A stretch of DNA of 64,000 nt from Antedon bifida (GCA_963402885.1 OY727096.1:14985820-15049819), one strand, 5' to 3'. Positions 37,501-50,600 are shown, counted from the stretch's first letter. Notes: generated by a model from the sequence alone, not told the origin. Made by a program: numbers and translations.

Positions 37501-40500
37501 TTATGACCTCAGACAGGCAGTTACAGGTACTTGATTTGTTAAAAAGTAAACAAATATAGATAATGACCACACAATCAATAGTAAACACAAATTAGATTGC
37601 ATACTCTGTACAAACATAAGGTGAAATCCAAAATGGCTTAAATTAGATGATTACACATTTTTGGAAAAGCCAAGAAAATCAAATATATATTATATAATAA
37701 GACACTTTTAAAACCAGAAAGTGACTGTTGCCGACCTCAAAACAACTTTCGTTTTAATGTAATTTATTCTCTATTTTATACTTTTCAACTTTGACTTTAT
37801 ATTTTATTTCCATATGTCTTGACAAAGAATGGTAACAATCAGATGTTATGTATATTATAAGGTTAACAGAAGTCACAATGTTGGATCTGTTTCTAAGTAT
37901 AGTCTGCTGGGAAATTGAACCCAACAACCACGCAACATATGTCCCTGTCTCAGAAATCAAGTGGGGTGACTAACTTGGCATATTATGGAATAAATTCAGG
38001 CTAGTTATTTCAAACTGGTTTTAGATTTGTTCACTCCACTAGATTAAGTTAACTGAGGGCAGTAGACTGATATCAGCATTCAAACACAACCTGAGTGGTG
38101 GTATAACATAAATCTTCTAATTGTAACCCTGGGTTATTATTCTTTGATTGTTTTTTTAGGGTGGGTTACTATTAGAAGGGGGGTTACTATTAGAGTAGTG
38201 GGTTACTATTACTAATCTTAAATTAGGCACCTGAAAATAGTAACCCACCCCCAACTTTTCCGGTCAGCAACTCATAGTAAAATAATAAAACAGTACGAAT
38301 AAACAAATTTGTTTGAACTCTAACTTTCTCAAAAACACACAATCCTCCTCCACTCCCGAGATCAACATGCATTATCTCCTTATTTTCAAAATACGGCTGC
38401 ATCATAAGTTTTTGACTCTAATAGTAACTCCCATGGGTTACTATTAGAGTAGTGGGTTATCATTATAGATTGACTTATAAGGTGGGTTACTATTAGAAGG
38501 GGGGTTACTATTAGAGTGTGGGTTACTATTAGAAGATTTACGGTACATTTTATAGAATCACAACATACTTCTTTTTGGTTTAATCATTTGGTTAAATGGT
38601 CAGTAATTGCTATTATTTATGAAATAAGATGAGGTATTTGTATTTGAAGACTCTTTACAATGATAAAAACATAATTGTTTTAAAATCACGATTGATAAAT
38701 AGGCAAACTGCCTTCAAATGTCTTGACATGTTTCGAGAAACAGTTTGCCTATTTATCAAATGCCTCACAATTGTAATTTTAACTTGAAAGTTTTGTGGAA
38801 TCATACATAATTGTCTTACCTTTCGTAAACCAAGTTTCATTGCTATACTGTCTATTGTTTCATCTTTTGCATCTGGGAGAAGTTCAATACTATGTGCGGT
38901 TGCTCTCTATGAAAATTTTAAAAAAAATTTGGAAAACTCTAAGGTAAGAATTTGACATCTAAAGAACCTAATTAACTCTCTGAAAACAGAAAACTCTCCC
39001 AAAACAGGATTTGACCTTTGTGGCCAGATTTTCAGGAAAATCGGAAAATGTGGACAAGGTCTAGTTTTGGGAGAGTTGTAAAGTAAACAATTTCTAACCT
39101 GAGGTGGTTCATAAATAGTTGAAACTATCGCTTTTATACCAAGAGGAACGTCTTTGTGAATGTCATAGCGACCAAACATATATCCTATCCGCTGGAAACC
39201 GGTCTTGCGCCAATACTCTAGAAAGTTGTCTATGACTTTGGAGTTCTCAAACATAACATTATCCACATGCCGATAGACCTAAACATAGACACAAAATACA
39301 TGTACTTAAGCTTTGTTTGTTTCAAAACAGCAACCAGCCATGCACTCTATATTGTCAACATTTAACTGTGATTTTTAGGTTCTTACCTGTCTGTCTAAGG
39401 TCACTGGACTTGGCTGACAGTTTGTACAGATGCCATCTGGCCATGATGCATGTCCAGTAGGGCAGTTTGTCTTTATTTTGCATGATAAGTTTTCAAGATT
39501 AACAAATTTCCCTCTAAAAAAGTTCAATTTCGTTATTTTATTTTATGTATTTAGGTACTTATGGACAAGGATTCTTAATAGCAAATTAATGACTGTCCCA
39601 TCAGATATGTGGTAATTCGCTGGATACATTGGCTATTTTGCAAACCAGTTCACTGGGGCAGCCCCCTACGCGTCTTGAATAATGGACTGGGTTCTTTAAA
39701 GTGCACGCAGGCAAACTATGGTTTATAGTCCTTATCCATTGAACCCATGCCGATATTATTGGCTCATCCTGTTATGTATATTAATAATTGTTTGTTTTTT
39801 CGTCATTGTTTGGTCAGTTTTGTGAAGTTGTGAAATTAATAAATTAAAAAAAAAAAAAATTATAAAACAAATTCAGTTAAGTATGATGTTTGCACACCGA
39901 GAGATGCACCCCCTGGCGCATATACCCATGTGGTCCTTCGTCAGTATTCATCCAGATCCAGATAAGGTAATACTTTTTATTTTTTATCAGAATTGGAATA
40001 AATAATTGTCAACAAAAAAACAATGCCTCAAATTAAATTTTTATATTTAAAAATAGAAGTTTCTACAGTAACAATATTTCTACACTTCTATTACTGTAGT
40101 ATGGATGCTATGAAATGAAAGATGGTAGGAATTTACAGAACACTTCAGATCAAAACTTACTTATCTGCACCTCCTTTTAACTTTCTTAAGTACGTGTGAA
40201 AGGACATGTGTTTGATTGGGGGATCTTGCATCATCATGTACTTCTCATCATAAGGCTGTGTGAAAAAAAAATATAATTATAATATCCTGGATTTATATAG
40301 CGCCTAATGTTGTGAAACCTCTAAGCGCTGAACATTATTACCCCAGTCATTTTTTTTGGGGATCAAACACGTATGGAAACATACTCCCATAATGCAGCTA
40401 GTAATCAGCGCAAAGTTGTGTCTTGATCTAACTGGGTACCCATTTATACACCTGGGTGAAGAGAGACAAACGTAAGTATCTTGCGTAAGGATACAAGCAA

Positions 40501-42791
40501 GGCGGCGGGAGTTGAATTCGAACCTCGATCTCACGATCAGTAGTCCATCGTCAAAGACAATCTTAATCAGAGCCTTCCATTTTGTAGTCACCTGAATGAA
40601 TACCTACCTCTAATGGAACGCAATGAACACATTTTGAGTTCTCGTTGTGATGGCAACTAAAACAAACAAAAGTAAAAATATTTAAAAACATATGCATTAT
40701 CAATTTTTGTAAACAAAATATGATGATAGTATCATGCCTTGTAAATTTATGTTCAAGATTAATTTCATTTCTGTCTGGAACCCATAATATATGATTTCAC
40801 CCAGAAGGGTTTGACCCTACAATGTTGTTGACTGATAGCTATTTTGTCTAATGACAAGCAATGTCCAACATAGACAGTTCATAATGTCACATTTTTTAAT
40901 GAAAAATCAAAACTTCTATGACGTACAATTGTAGATCTCTCTGCCTATATATCTTGCCATCTTGTTTAGCTAACAATACATCCACATCATCCTCGTCAAT
41001 CTTGATAGCGGCAACACTTGAAGGTGTCACAGCATTTGAAGCAGCAGCCCCAGTGGAGGAGCTTGAAGCAAAAGCACCCGCTTCATCCTCCGTTTCCATT
41101 GCACTTGATCCATGAGCATTTGGGAACAAATAAAACATGTCTCCATTTCTGAGTGAAAATTATAAAATATCTCAAATTTAAAAATGAAGATTTTTTTTTA
41201 AACATTTCTTTGCATTATAAACTGTAAGTATAACTGCCATATAATCTCTATTCAAACAATTTATATATTTGTCTATACCTGATATGCAAGGTATGAAGAG
41301 TTTGCCTTGATGCTGATGTTATTTCTTGTGTTTTATTTCTACATCTATATATGTTGAATCCATCTCTTGGTATTTCAAGTTCATCTGCTACCTGTGAAAA
41401 TTAATATACACTATTATAGCTACTACTGAAGTGAAAAATCTTGACTGCCAACATGACTACTATTAAAGGCCAGGTGCGGGCAAAAAATTCTTATTGATCA
41501 TACATTCCAATAATTATTGATCTATAGTTTCCCCTATGTTTCATAATTTTATTTGTGTTACACATGCTTGTTGAAAATAAGCACTTTCTTATCAGTGGGG
41601 GGATAGTTCAAATTACAAAGTAAAATCTTGATTCTTTTGTACACAAATGTTGTAAATAGAGCATTTTTGGAAAACTATAAAAAATAAATGGTGTGGTAAA
41701 AAATGTTATCAGATGACTAAATATAGGTAATATCTTGAATTTTACGTTTCTGGTATTTTTATTCAACGTCAGAGTTTTATTTTCATGCTATAGCAAAAAT
41801 TATCCACCGTATATCCACATCTTTTTTTCCAACCTTCTAGGGAGTCACCAGACATGTTATTACATTAGTTAAACTACCTAACTACTGAAAAAAAGTCTTC
41901 CTGGTTTTTATAGCAGAATTTTGCCAAATTTTGTATTTGACCATTTTAAGGGAAATTCATGTTTTTTCATCTTGATTTCTGTTACAAATATTTGATTTAT
42001 GTACAATTAACCAGATATTAAATTTAAAATTCATGCCTGTACCTGAGCTTTAAAGCTTTTTTCCGAGTAAATATTGTGGCACTTTTCTTGTGACATAAAT
42101 CAATAACGTGTTACACATATCAGTTGACATGAATTGATTCCTTTGGCACTGTGGAGAAGTCTTAAATTGGCTCTTCTGGAGCAGTCTTAAATTGCGGAAA
42201 AAACCTAATAATCACTATTCAGCAGATTTTTAAATTGCACAAAACGAACAATTAAATATCCAAAAATAACATTAATAATTAATGAATGATGATGTTTGCA
42301 TGTGCTTTCATAAAGCCTTACTCTACCATGTACAGATTAGTTATTTGTATGACCAAGTTGTACTACTGAAACAATACCTTTTGTAAAAATTTGGACACAG
42401 ATAGTGATGGTGAAACCTTGACTCGTTTTGTACCTTCAGATGATTGAACTCGAACAATCTGATAAACAGAAACACACATTTAAAAGAATTTACTACTTTA
42501 TTTCTATTGTCACTCATAATATTATATAATCAATGAAAGATGATTGACGAATTGAATATTATCAGGCTTCTATATCAACTACTATCTAGCTAGGCTAGGC
42601 CTAGACTAGGTAGGCCTAACTGTTCTGATGAACCAAGACAGGAGCACACCTACGCCTGGCCCCCATTCCTAGTTGGTAATGAATGAATCAGAGAAGGCCT
42701 AGAAAATTTCTTGATTATTGGAAGTTAAAATTCTTTAACAAACTTCTAAGCAAGACAGATGAGTGTAAATACTTACAATAGAATTCGACAT
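31507..42791 (-). CDS. NPLOC4: NPL4 homologue, p97/VCP ubiquitin cofactor
   Basis: Spliced minus-strand gene; first coding exon 42777-42791 (MSNSI), then 42378-42458, 41279-41391 and about 40925-41148, with the last exon ending in TGA at 31507. The product has the N-terminal ubiquitin-like fold ([13 protein letters not shown]). Next is the Npl4 zinc-finger region ([44 protein letters not shown]). The MPN-like NPL4 domain follows ([75 protein letters not shown]). The C-terminus is an NZF finger ([21 protein letters not shown]). With UFD1 it delivers ubiquitinated substrates to p97 in ERAD and related pathways; NZF binds ubiquitin. An Ala/Ser-rich acidic linker (near 41000-41100) follows the ubiquitin-like part, as in other animals. 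Introns hold several mobile elements and a 104-bp tandem repeat. Head-to-head with the gene at 43416. Confidence 0.95.
31936..32101. mobile_element. MITE family M4, copy 1
   Basis: About 165 bp; left part CAATTTGCGATGACCTAGG, right part AATTAAAAGACCGTTAA. Same layout as copies at 35737, 43982 and 50923. In an NPLOC4 intron. Confidence 0.55.
32768..33164. repeat. 104-bp tandem repeat, about four copies
   Basis: Copies begin TAGTCTGAACCCTGGTTACC at about 32768, 32871, 32975 and 33079, so the period is 103-104 bp. Copies are almost identical, implying recent amplification. In an intron of NPLOC4. Confidence 0.95.
35737..35910. mobile_element. MITE family M4, copy 2
   Basis: Inverted termini TAGGGATCTTTTGATTTGTG (left) and GCAAATCAAAAGCTCCCTAA (right); about 175 bp, non-coding, in an NPLOC4 intron. 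Confidence 0.65.
38109..38540. mobile_element. MITE with GGGTTACTATTAGA subterminal repeats
   Basis: Left terminus TAAATCTTCTAATTGTAACC and right terminus GGGTTACTATTAGAAGATTTA. Several internal copies of GGGTTACTATTAGA lie near both ends. About 430 bp in an NPLOC4 intron, with a spurious 60-codon frame inside. Confidence 0.65.
38692..38759. repeat. Perfect 19-bp stem hairpin in an intron
   Basis: TTGATAAATAGGCAAACTG (38692-38710) is followed, 30 bases later, by its exact reverse complement (38741-38759). It lies about 60 bases from the NPLOC4 exon at 38820-38907, on the downstream-intron side. Confidence 0.85.
40284..40590 (-). mobile_element. SINE-like element with 'TATAGCGCC' end and tRNA-like head
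   Basis: On the minus strand a B box GGTTCGAATTC (about 40512-40526) and a tRNA-like preceding stretch are followed by a conserved body containing CACCCAGGTG. It ends near TATATAAATCCAGG at 40284-40300. A related fragment (GAACATTTATAAACCGCTCT) lies at 51908-51927 in the myosin gene. In an NPLOC4 intron. Confidence 0.5.
41463..42053. mobile_element. MITE with TTAA-flanked inverted termini, about 590 bp
   Basis: Left end TTAAAGGCCAGGTGCGGGCA (41463) matches the reverse complement of the right end, TTAAAGCTCAGGTACAGGCA (ending 42053), at 16 of 20 bases. No coding capacity. Confidence 0.55.
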
Positions 42792-43389
42792 TACCCCCTT
42801 TCAGTGAGGACAATCTGTTATTAAAAGTAATTTGGTATATTTTACGTTAGTTATTCAGCACTTTTTCATTTATTTTCACAAAAATGATAACGCCACCACC
42901 AGTGTCCAACTTGTAAAAAAAACAGCAACCTTTGACCTTAATTTGTCATCGCGACTGTAAACAATCTGGTCGACGATGGAGGAGAAAAATGAAGAATCAA
43001 GAATCATTTAGATTATTAGAAGATGTGTTTACTTGTGCCAGACTGTATCCTCATGCATTTGTGTATATATTATTGATGTTACTGAATGTTATATTTTTAT
43101 TTTGTACGTTTTAGACCAGGGTCCTTGAGGCCTACCACTTGTTTTTAGTTTAGATGACTAACCTACTAGTTAATAATGCTACTCTGTTTTAGTATCCTCT
43201 CTATTCACTAAGTAAATAAATGGGAGGAAGGGCCTTTATTATTTTAGGTTGACCATGCCAAAAGTTGATGTTGCCGTGAAGGCTATGGGTACGGTCAACT
43301 GTGAGTCTAATTCCTTGTTATCTATCGACCGACATATAGTCAACAGCGTTATAGGGCATTAATAAAGATTAGATACTTTTTTTTTACAG
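42792..43389. promoter_or_regulatory. Shared head-to-head promoter region
   Basis: NPLOC4 starts at 42791 on the minus strand and the next gene starts at 43416 on the plus strand. A likely non-coding first exon of the plus-strand gene ends at 43300, where a good donor (GTGAGT) begins. Its matching acceptor (TTTTTTTTTACAG) ends at 43389. That leaves about 500 bp between the transcription units, which fits a bidirectional promoter. No specific factor site is assigned. Confidence 0.5.
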
Positions 43390-43415
43390 AAGGTCAACTT
43401 CTTAGATAGAAAAAA

Positions 43416-46271
43416 ATGAATACACCAAGGCTTAAGCCAAAGACTGCTCAGTTGATGTTCGAACCAGTTCCTCCATCTGAGAACAGACCACCACTTCACG
43501 AGTGTCCAATGATGAGACGGAGAGTCCAAAGCGCAAAACCAAGAATATCAACTACACTTGATGAAAAACGAGATGACAAACTAAGCTATCATGACTTGAA
43601 ATTTACTGAAAGTGTACGACCAAAATCAGCAATTACAGGTCACGATCGACTTCAATTCTCTAAACAATCTGTAAGAAATGTAAATAAAAAAGTGCAAAGG
43701 AACCAAAGGCCCCCAAGCGCACCGCAAAAGGTGTTTTTACCACTAGATGATAAAGTGAATCTTCAACCAGAAAGTTTTGGAATTGAAAAAGGTGTGACCT
43801 GCAATGAACCTAAAGAGCAGACAGAACATTGCCCATATAAGTTAACCATTGATTCCAAGCAATATACACAAAAAACATTGATTTCCTCGACAATGAATGG
43901 TATTTTGCCAAGAAAAATTCCAGCTGGGGTAGCGAGTCTAGCAAAATGGATGACAGAGAATGTGGATGAAGATGTGTAAGTTATTAGGGAGCTTGCAATT
44001 TGTGATGATGATAACTTGGGAACAAGTTAGCTTATTGTGTGAATGCAAGGAAGTTGTACATGCTTCCTTGATCTATTCCTTGACATGGTTTGGTGGTTTC
44101 TAGGTCCAGGCGACGACCGATGACACAATTCCTATGTACCAGGTCGCTGGTCAAATCAAAAGGTCGTTAAATTCTAGTCAAATATGATTTAATTTAAGAC
44201 ATGTCAATAAAGTATTCATTCTTTTGAAACAATGTAAACATAACAGATGTAGTCATCTTCATTAAACCATCACAGATAAATTGTACAATATACTCAAAAT
44301 TAATAATCAACCACTAACGATGAAGACTGACAGATTCAGGAGATGCAGATTAGAATCTCATTCTTTCTTTTTACAGATGTGGAGTAACTGCTGAAGACTG
44401 CCTCATTTTTATTCCGTGTTTGAATGAACTAGAGCGGGAGCCATTGTCAATAGTTCCCCCACCCCAGGACTGTCTGGATGAAGACAAATGTAAACTTATA
44501 CCAACCCCACCTAAGCCATATGTGAGTAGCCAATTCGTTTTGGTTTCAGATGTGGATAATGTTAATTATTACATAATACTTTATCCACTGTAAAGCATAT
44601 TGTGGGTAATAATTTTTTTGTTTGTTTTGTTTTAGGACCCAAAAGAGCTGTTTCATTATGATGTGGTAAGTTGGTAATGTTGTTGCATCAGAGAACGCAC
44701 ATTTATCAATTAGATGTCACCTCATGAGGCTATTCATATATATTATCTGTTGTGCACACACTTCAGTGTAATTAGAAATTATATTAATTCATTTTATTTT
44801 CAGTCAAAACACATACGAAATGAACAAGTTTGTTTCCATGCCAAAAAAGGCCAGATATATAGCAAAGATGGTAAATTGATGCATGATGCAAGGTAGGTAT
44901 AACTAATAAAGATGATGAACTATGAATAAAGATAATGAACATGTTTATGCTTCTATACAACATATACAAATAAAAGACTTGTTGTTTTCCAGTCGTTATG
45001 GTGATTCTCGAAGCTACAATGTAATACAAAAAGAAATACAAGATCTAGAGAGATTACTTAAAGGTGAGATGATAAGACAGTGGTAAACTGCAATACAACA
45101 TCCTATAGGACCATAGTCACATTGTCAGTTAATTGTGGTTCCCTCATCAATAGGCTTTAAAGAAAGAAAAGTATACTATTTTGTTTTTGCAAATTTGAAG
45201 AATGTCGTTGAAACACCAGTTTGAAATTTGATGAACAGAAAGAAAGAACACTGTGATAAGATAATTTTGGAACAAACATAATGAATACTAATTTTGAATA
45301 ATATAAAAATGTATAAAAAAAGAATAATTTTTGTTCCAAAATTGTAGAATAAAATATGAAGGAAAAGCAACACTGTACATGAACGATTTAATTTTGGGGC
45401 ATATGAATTTTAGAGATGTTTTTACAGGTCATACAAGATCCAAATTTAAAATTGTCAAATAACACATTGTTATTGTTATAACAGGTATTGGAAATCAAGA
45501 TGGATGTTCTGTTGTTCAGTATCAAAATGAGATAAACATTCTACAGACATCAATTAAGAAAACATTTGAAATGTGTGATGAGTAAGTTTTACATTACCTC
45601 TTTCAATGCACAATGTTCACAGCCCAGTATTTTCTGGACAGAAATTTAAAGGATCTTCAATCTTATTTTATTATAGGTTACGGGAAGCTCATGGACTGAA
45701 GGAGAGTCCTGCTGGTCCAGATCTGGTAAGCAGGGGAATTTTTCAACTGTTATAATTCCATTGTAATTCTCAAACCAGTCTCAGCTCAATGGACTAAAAT
45801 ATAAACAATAAGCGACTTCAATAACTCTAGAGGGCACCATATTTCAACGGTCAATCTGGACAAAAATGTCCATCTAGGCCAGCGTGATGATGTAAATTTA
45901 CATCTAGCATCACATGCCTAGATGGAACTTTTTGTCCCGATTGACCTTTGAAATATGGCGCCCTCTTGAGTTATTGAAGTCGCTTATTCACAAAGTGTTG
46001 ACCTACCAAAATGAAAGATAAACAGGAAATACCACCATATTTTCAAATACATCCAATTCTTCTTCTTTGAGTTCATTTATATATTTTTAACTTTAATTAC
46101 TATTATTTTTTTTGTCAGTTTGATTTTCAAAAGTTCAGTGATGAACATGACATGGTGATCTCTCAAATCAATGCCAGAAGGGAAGCGTGTATGGAAGAAC
46201 TAAGCAAGTTGGAAGCATCGCTGGGAATGACTGTTCAAGATGAACTTGTTCGAACTTATAAACACCTATAA
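43416..46271 (+). CDS. Unrecognised 397-residue protein, basic Pro-rich N-terminus and coiled-coil C-terminus
   Basis: Eight coding exons: 43416-43975, 44377-44521, 44636-44665, 44804-44892, 44993-45063, 45485-45581, 45677-45725 and 46119-46271. All phases join cleanly and the frame stays open to TAA at 46271; AATAAA at 46823 is a likely poly(A) signal. The first exon is basic and Ser/Pro-rich (MNTPRLKPKTAQLMFEP, RPKSA, RPPSAP), a style common in axonemal and centrosomal proteins. It ends with LPRKIPAGVASLAKWM. The middle has ELEREPLSIVPPPQD, then HFAKKG-like basic residues. The last exons are predicted helical and charged (YNVIQKEIQDLERLLKG, INARREACMEELSKLEASL), likely coiled coil. No enzyme motif is visible. 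I do not recognise the family; a cilium or centrosome role is only a guess from composition. Confidence 0.8.
43982..44170. mobile_element. MITE family M4, copy 3
   Basis: Starts ATTAGGGAGCTTGCAATTTG and ends GTCAAATCAAAAGGTCGTTAA; about 190 bp, six bases after the donor of the first coding exon of the plus-strand gene. Confidence 0.6.
45807..45988. mobile_element. Palindromic MITE, about 180 bp
   Basis: Left arm ATAAGCGACTTCAATAACTC (45809 on) is mirrored by GAGTTATTGAAGTCGCTTAT at the right edge. Pairing continues inward through GGGC(A/G)CCATATTTCAA and GGTCAATC, so nearly the whole element folds back. In an intron of the unnamed gene. Confidence 0.8.
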
Positions 46272-47593
46272 TTCAATTTTGACAGTCGTGAGGTTGGTTC
46301 AGGGCCATCATCGGTCTCAAATGAGCATTTTGTTCACAGTTGAAGTAAATTCACACTTCCTTTCACAATGGAGGAGTTTTTGTTTAAAAAATCAAGATTT
46401 AACGACAGGGTGTTTCATTCTGAACAAAACAATTGTGAATGTAGCTTTAGCAATGTAGAATATATACAAATATTTACTTTACTCTCGTTTTAATTCAGGT
46501 CTGACTTTTCTAGATATAAGTTTTACAAACAGAAGTTTGACAGACAGATTAATTTTTTTTTTAATGAATTGTGCTAAACATAAATGTTGTAAAGCTAGAC
46601 TTTGATGGTGAAAATATTTTAGTGTTTAATCAAATTCACAGAAAGCTAATTTTTTATAATAAACTGAAATTCTGGAGTGCAATATTAAGTGTAATGCTAT
46701 GTAAAAATGTATTTGTAATGTGCTTTACACAATACAGTGTGCGCAATTGTTTTTCGCGTGCAGAAAGATTTTTATAAGAAATATATTAGTATTGTATTAG
46801 TATGCATTGTGTGAGAAAGAAAAATAAACGATTCTGTAAATCAAAAATTAACTGTTATACTTCATTTTAATAAAAACTTTCGATTTTAAATATTTTACAA
46901 TATTTTAAATAATACAAACATTTATATAAATTTTAAATATGGAACTTTAAAGGTAAATAACTAAAAATGTTTAACAAATTTCTTTACTGAAATTCAAACG
47001 CTGGTCTTTTTTCATGCATCATTTTGATAACACTCTCTTCTAAGTTAATTCATAAGGTGAGATCAAAATAAAAATATATATAAAATGTAATATTCATAGT
47101 GATAGTGACAATTGCTAGTGATAACACAACACAGTCTATTAGTGCCAAAGTGTTCAGTAATAAGTGTAATGCTATATGAAGGTAAAATAATACACACACA
47201 TAACCTGTTTTATTTAGTTTAAAAATATATAACACTTACAGGATGTTGGTGATAAACATAGATATATATAAAAAACATTTAATAAACTAAAAAGTTAGAG
47301 TGTAATTGAGTATAATGTTTTGTGAGGAACAAAGTAAAATATTGAAACCAAACCCACTGGACATTTGGAAAGGTTTAATTCTCAAAAAGTGTACTCTGAA
47401 AATTACCTTATTAACTTAGCATAATTTTTACCTAATACAGGGATACACATGCAATGTTCCTCACAAGAAAATTTTACTCAATTCACAAATTCAACCAGTA
47501 TCAGTAAAAAACAAATACAAAACTAAAAAAAAGTGTTATTGCATTATAAAAGTTGTTGACATCAAAGATCCTTTTTTAACATCATTGCACGTT
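46272..47593. other. Convergent intergenic region
   Basis: Holds the 3' UTR of the plus-strand gene (AATAAA at 46823) and probably part of the 3' UTR of the minus-strand myosin. AT-rich, no other gene seen. Confidence 0.5.
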
Positions 47594-47659
47594 TCACAGA
47601 AACCCGGCCAATAAAAACTTTGCTACATCAGGTCTTGGTTCCGGTTGCTGATTGGATTT

Positions 47660-50600
47660 TCTGAAAAATACATGAACATACAGTTATTCAATGGTTTACA
47701 TTTTACACTAAGCTACATTGATAGCCATAGGGTTTGTGCATACTTTGTTTCTTCAAAAAGGGGAAGGATGCTAACCAATAATTAGTGTTAACTACAAGAA
47801 CTACTTAGGAGGGATCAATGTTGGTCTATAAAAACGAGTGTCTAGAAAACCAAGACCTTAGTTTTCTAGATCTAGAAAAGACATATTAAGTCTTATTTCT
47901 TTAAACCCAATGGGTGTCTAACAAAATAATAATATCTAGAAAACTAAGACATAAAAGATATATTTTAGTTTTCTAGACACCCTATAAATTTTACCTCACT
48001 GCTTTTCAACAACCACCATTCGTGCAGTTATAATATAATTGTCGAGGTTTCAAATTTGAAAAAATTAAATACTATTATCAATAGAATTTTTTGGATCAAT
48101 ATTAAATACATTGAATCTAATAATACTAACCATCTTGCACCATATATGTGCCTAGTTTGTTGCATAATGTGCTGTTGGTCATCTGGGTCAGGAGGGGGTC
48201 TACCAGGTGGTGGTGGAGGAGGTTCAATGCTAAATGGAAAAATAAAGGTTATATATCATGAATAGCCATATCAAGAAAGGGTGTAGCCAAAGGTTACAAA
48301 TTCATTTGCTTAGCATTGAGGAAATTGATAATTGCTTAACTGTCACACTATGAGGAGGGTGTAGCTGTTGGAGCATTTTTTTTTTCTCTTCTTATAATTA
48401 TTGCAAAAGTGATTGTACGCCATTTTTTTCCTATTTATTCATTTGACATAAAAAAAAAGTCCTGGGACCCCAAAAGCAACAGAGTCACCATAACATGATA
48501 GAATTATTTATCAATATACAATATACATTTAAAAATTTGAAAAAAAATATAAAACTGGTAAATTAAACGGAAAAGAAGTTACAAATATATTGCAAGTGAT
48601 TCAACTTACACATCAAACAGCTTTGGTCGGCATGGGGGTGCATCACGTTTTATCTTCACCATAATTTGATGCAGTTTTAGTTGCCGTTTCAACAGAGGCC
48701 ATCTTCTCCGACAATGCCAACCTCTGACACGTGACTGGATGGTGACTGCGGCTTGGTGGCGCCTTTCAACCTGACATAGCTCCAGATACTGCACAGCTTC
48801 TTCACTATATGTTGAGAAAATTATTGAATTTTAAATTTTATTTATTCAAACTTTATAATCATGGACTATTGTTTCTGCTGCATCATTTCTCATATCACAT
48901 ATCTAAGAGTAAAATGCAAACTCTTCAAAAGTTTCCTAAACTGGTTGAGTGTAGCCATTACAAAACAATTCTATAATAATTTACCACATAATAATAAATA
49001 CATAGCCTACTGTATGCAAATATTATATACATATAATAATATGATTGGTCAAAATGCCATCACATGTTATATTGTCCCTCTAAGTAGGCAATATTTGCAT
49101 AATATATAAATGACATTTTACCTTAGAAAGACATGCTTTGTTCCAATAGCCCATGTTGTACTGCTGTAAGGAAGTGAACTCATTTCCATAGTTTGTAAGA
49201 AACAATCTAAAATAGTCTTTAAAAAAACAAAAACAGTTTATTAACAAAATTTGATTTACTACTAAATTCCTCCAAATCTTAGGAACTATGGTAACACAGA
49301 ATTGGAAATATCATTAGTTAGCAAGGCACCTTTGGGCTACCATAATAACAATTACCAACATCAGAAATAACTACCTTTTCAAAATAGTTTGTTGGTTATT
49401 TTTTTATACATTTTTTCTTCACAACACATATCTTACCTTGCAATTCTGTATAGCTTTATCTTTGGTTTTGTTGAGAATTCGTCTTGGTGCAAAGAAACCA
49501 TATTTCTTGTTAAAATCTGCAAATGTCTGTCTATTGGGATAGCCTAAAGAAATGAATATTGAAGTATAATGAAAACAAAATGATGATACCATATTGGGTA
49601 TTATGTACAAAAGGCTATGAAATTTTAGTGAATGGGGTTTATACGTAGATAACATATATTTGAATCTGTTGGCAATGCTTATTACCTCCAGCAAATAGAT
49701 GTGTGGTTTCAAGTACTTGTAGTGATCTTAGTTGCTCTTTGATGATCTCAGGTTCAAAGGTATTACAATCCTCGGAGTTGTTTGGCTATGGTAGAATAAC
49801 ACAAATATAATGTTTGTTAAAAATTAAAAATGACAATTCTTTAGGATGATGGTAATACAATAAATTATAAACAAGAATGGCCATATTACACCTAATACAC
49901 ACAAAGAGATGTTCACCTCTGTTTAAAATATTAAATTAAAAAAAACAAAACAAAAAGACTTAAATTTGTTCATTTAAGTAGAAGTAGCCAGAATCTGTAG
50001 TAGGCTTAGAACTCGTACTCACTCTAACACATCGTATAAAGTGTGGACTTGACTGGCGTAGAGTCTTCATTAAACTGTCCAGCCGCATTTGAAAATCTTG
50101 CATATGAGTACTTTTCACACCCTCATAACTTTTACTACAATTTAGACAATAAATAAGTATTTCAATTTGTGATGTTTACATAGAAGAGGTAGATTCACAA
50201 AAAAGATGAAGTATAAGGTTGTGGAGCATTTATTTTAAATGTTCATGTGATTTACCTTGAGCTGTTTTCTGGATGAAAACTGGAGAAAACTTTAAATATA
50301 GTTCCAGTTGGACTGCCACCTATGAAATAAACAACACATAAAAATTAGTTTTTTATTTCACTATACCCTCAACAAAATAAATCAAATTTTTTCCTAATAA
50401 AATCAACTATACATCATACATTAACCATGTTAGAACAAAGTTTTAATTTTATTTTGAAAATAAATGAAAATTAAATGAAAAGAAACCACCAGAATTTAGG
50501 ACACACAACCTCTTCTGACAAGGTGGAACAGGCTAATAGTAAAATGTCTTCATCTGTGATGTCAAAGTTAAATCTACCTCTTTTTATTTCTTAGACCTTT

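Noticed and set aside
40500-40590. tRNA gene on the minus strand with a perfect B box
   Set aside because: No cloverleaf can be completed, and the body matches a dispersed repeat with a TATAGCGCC end.
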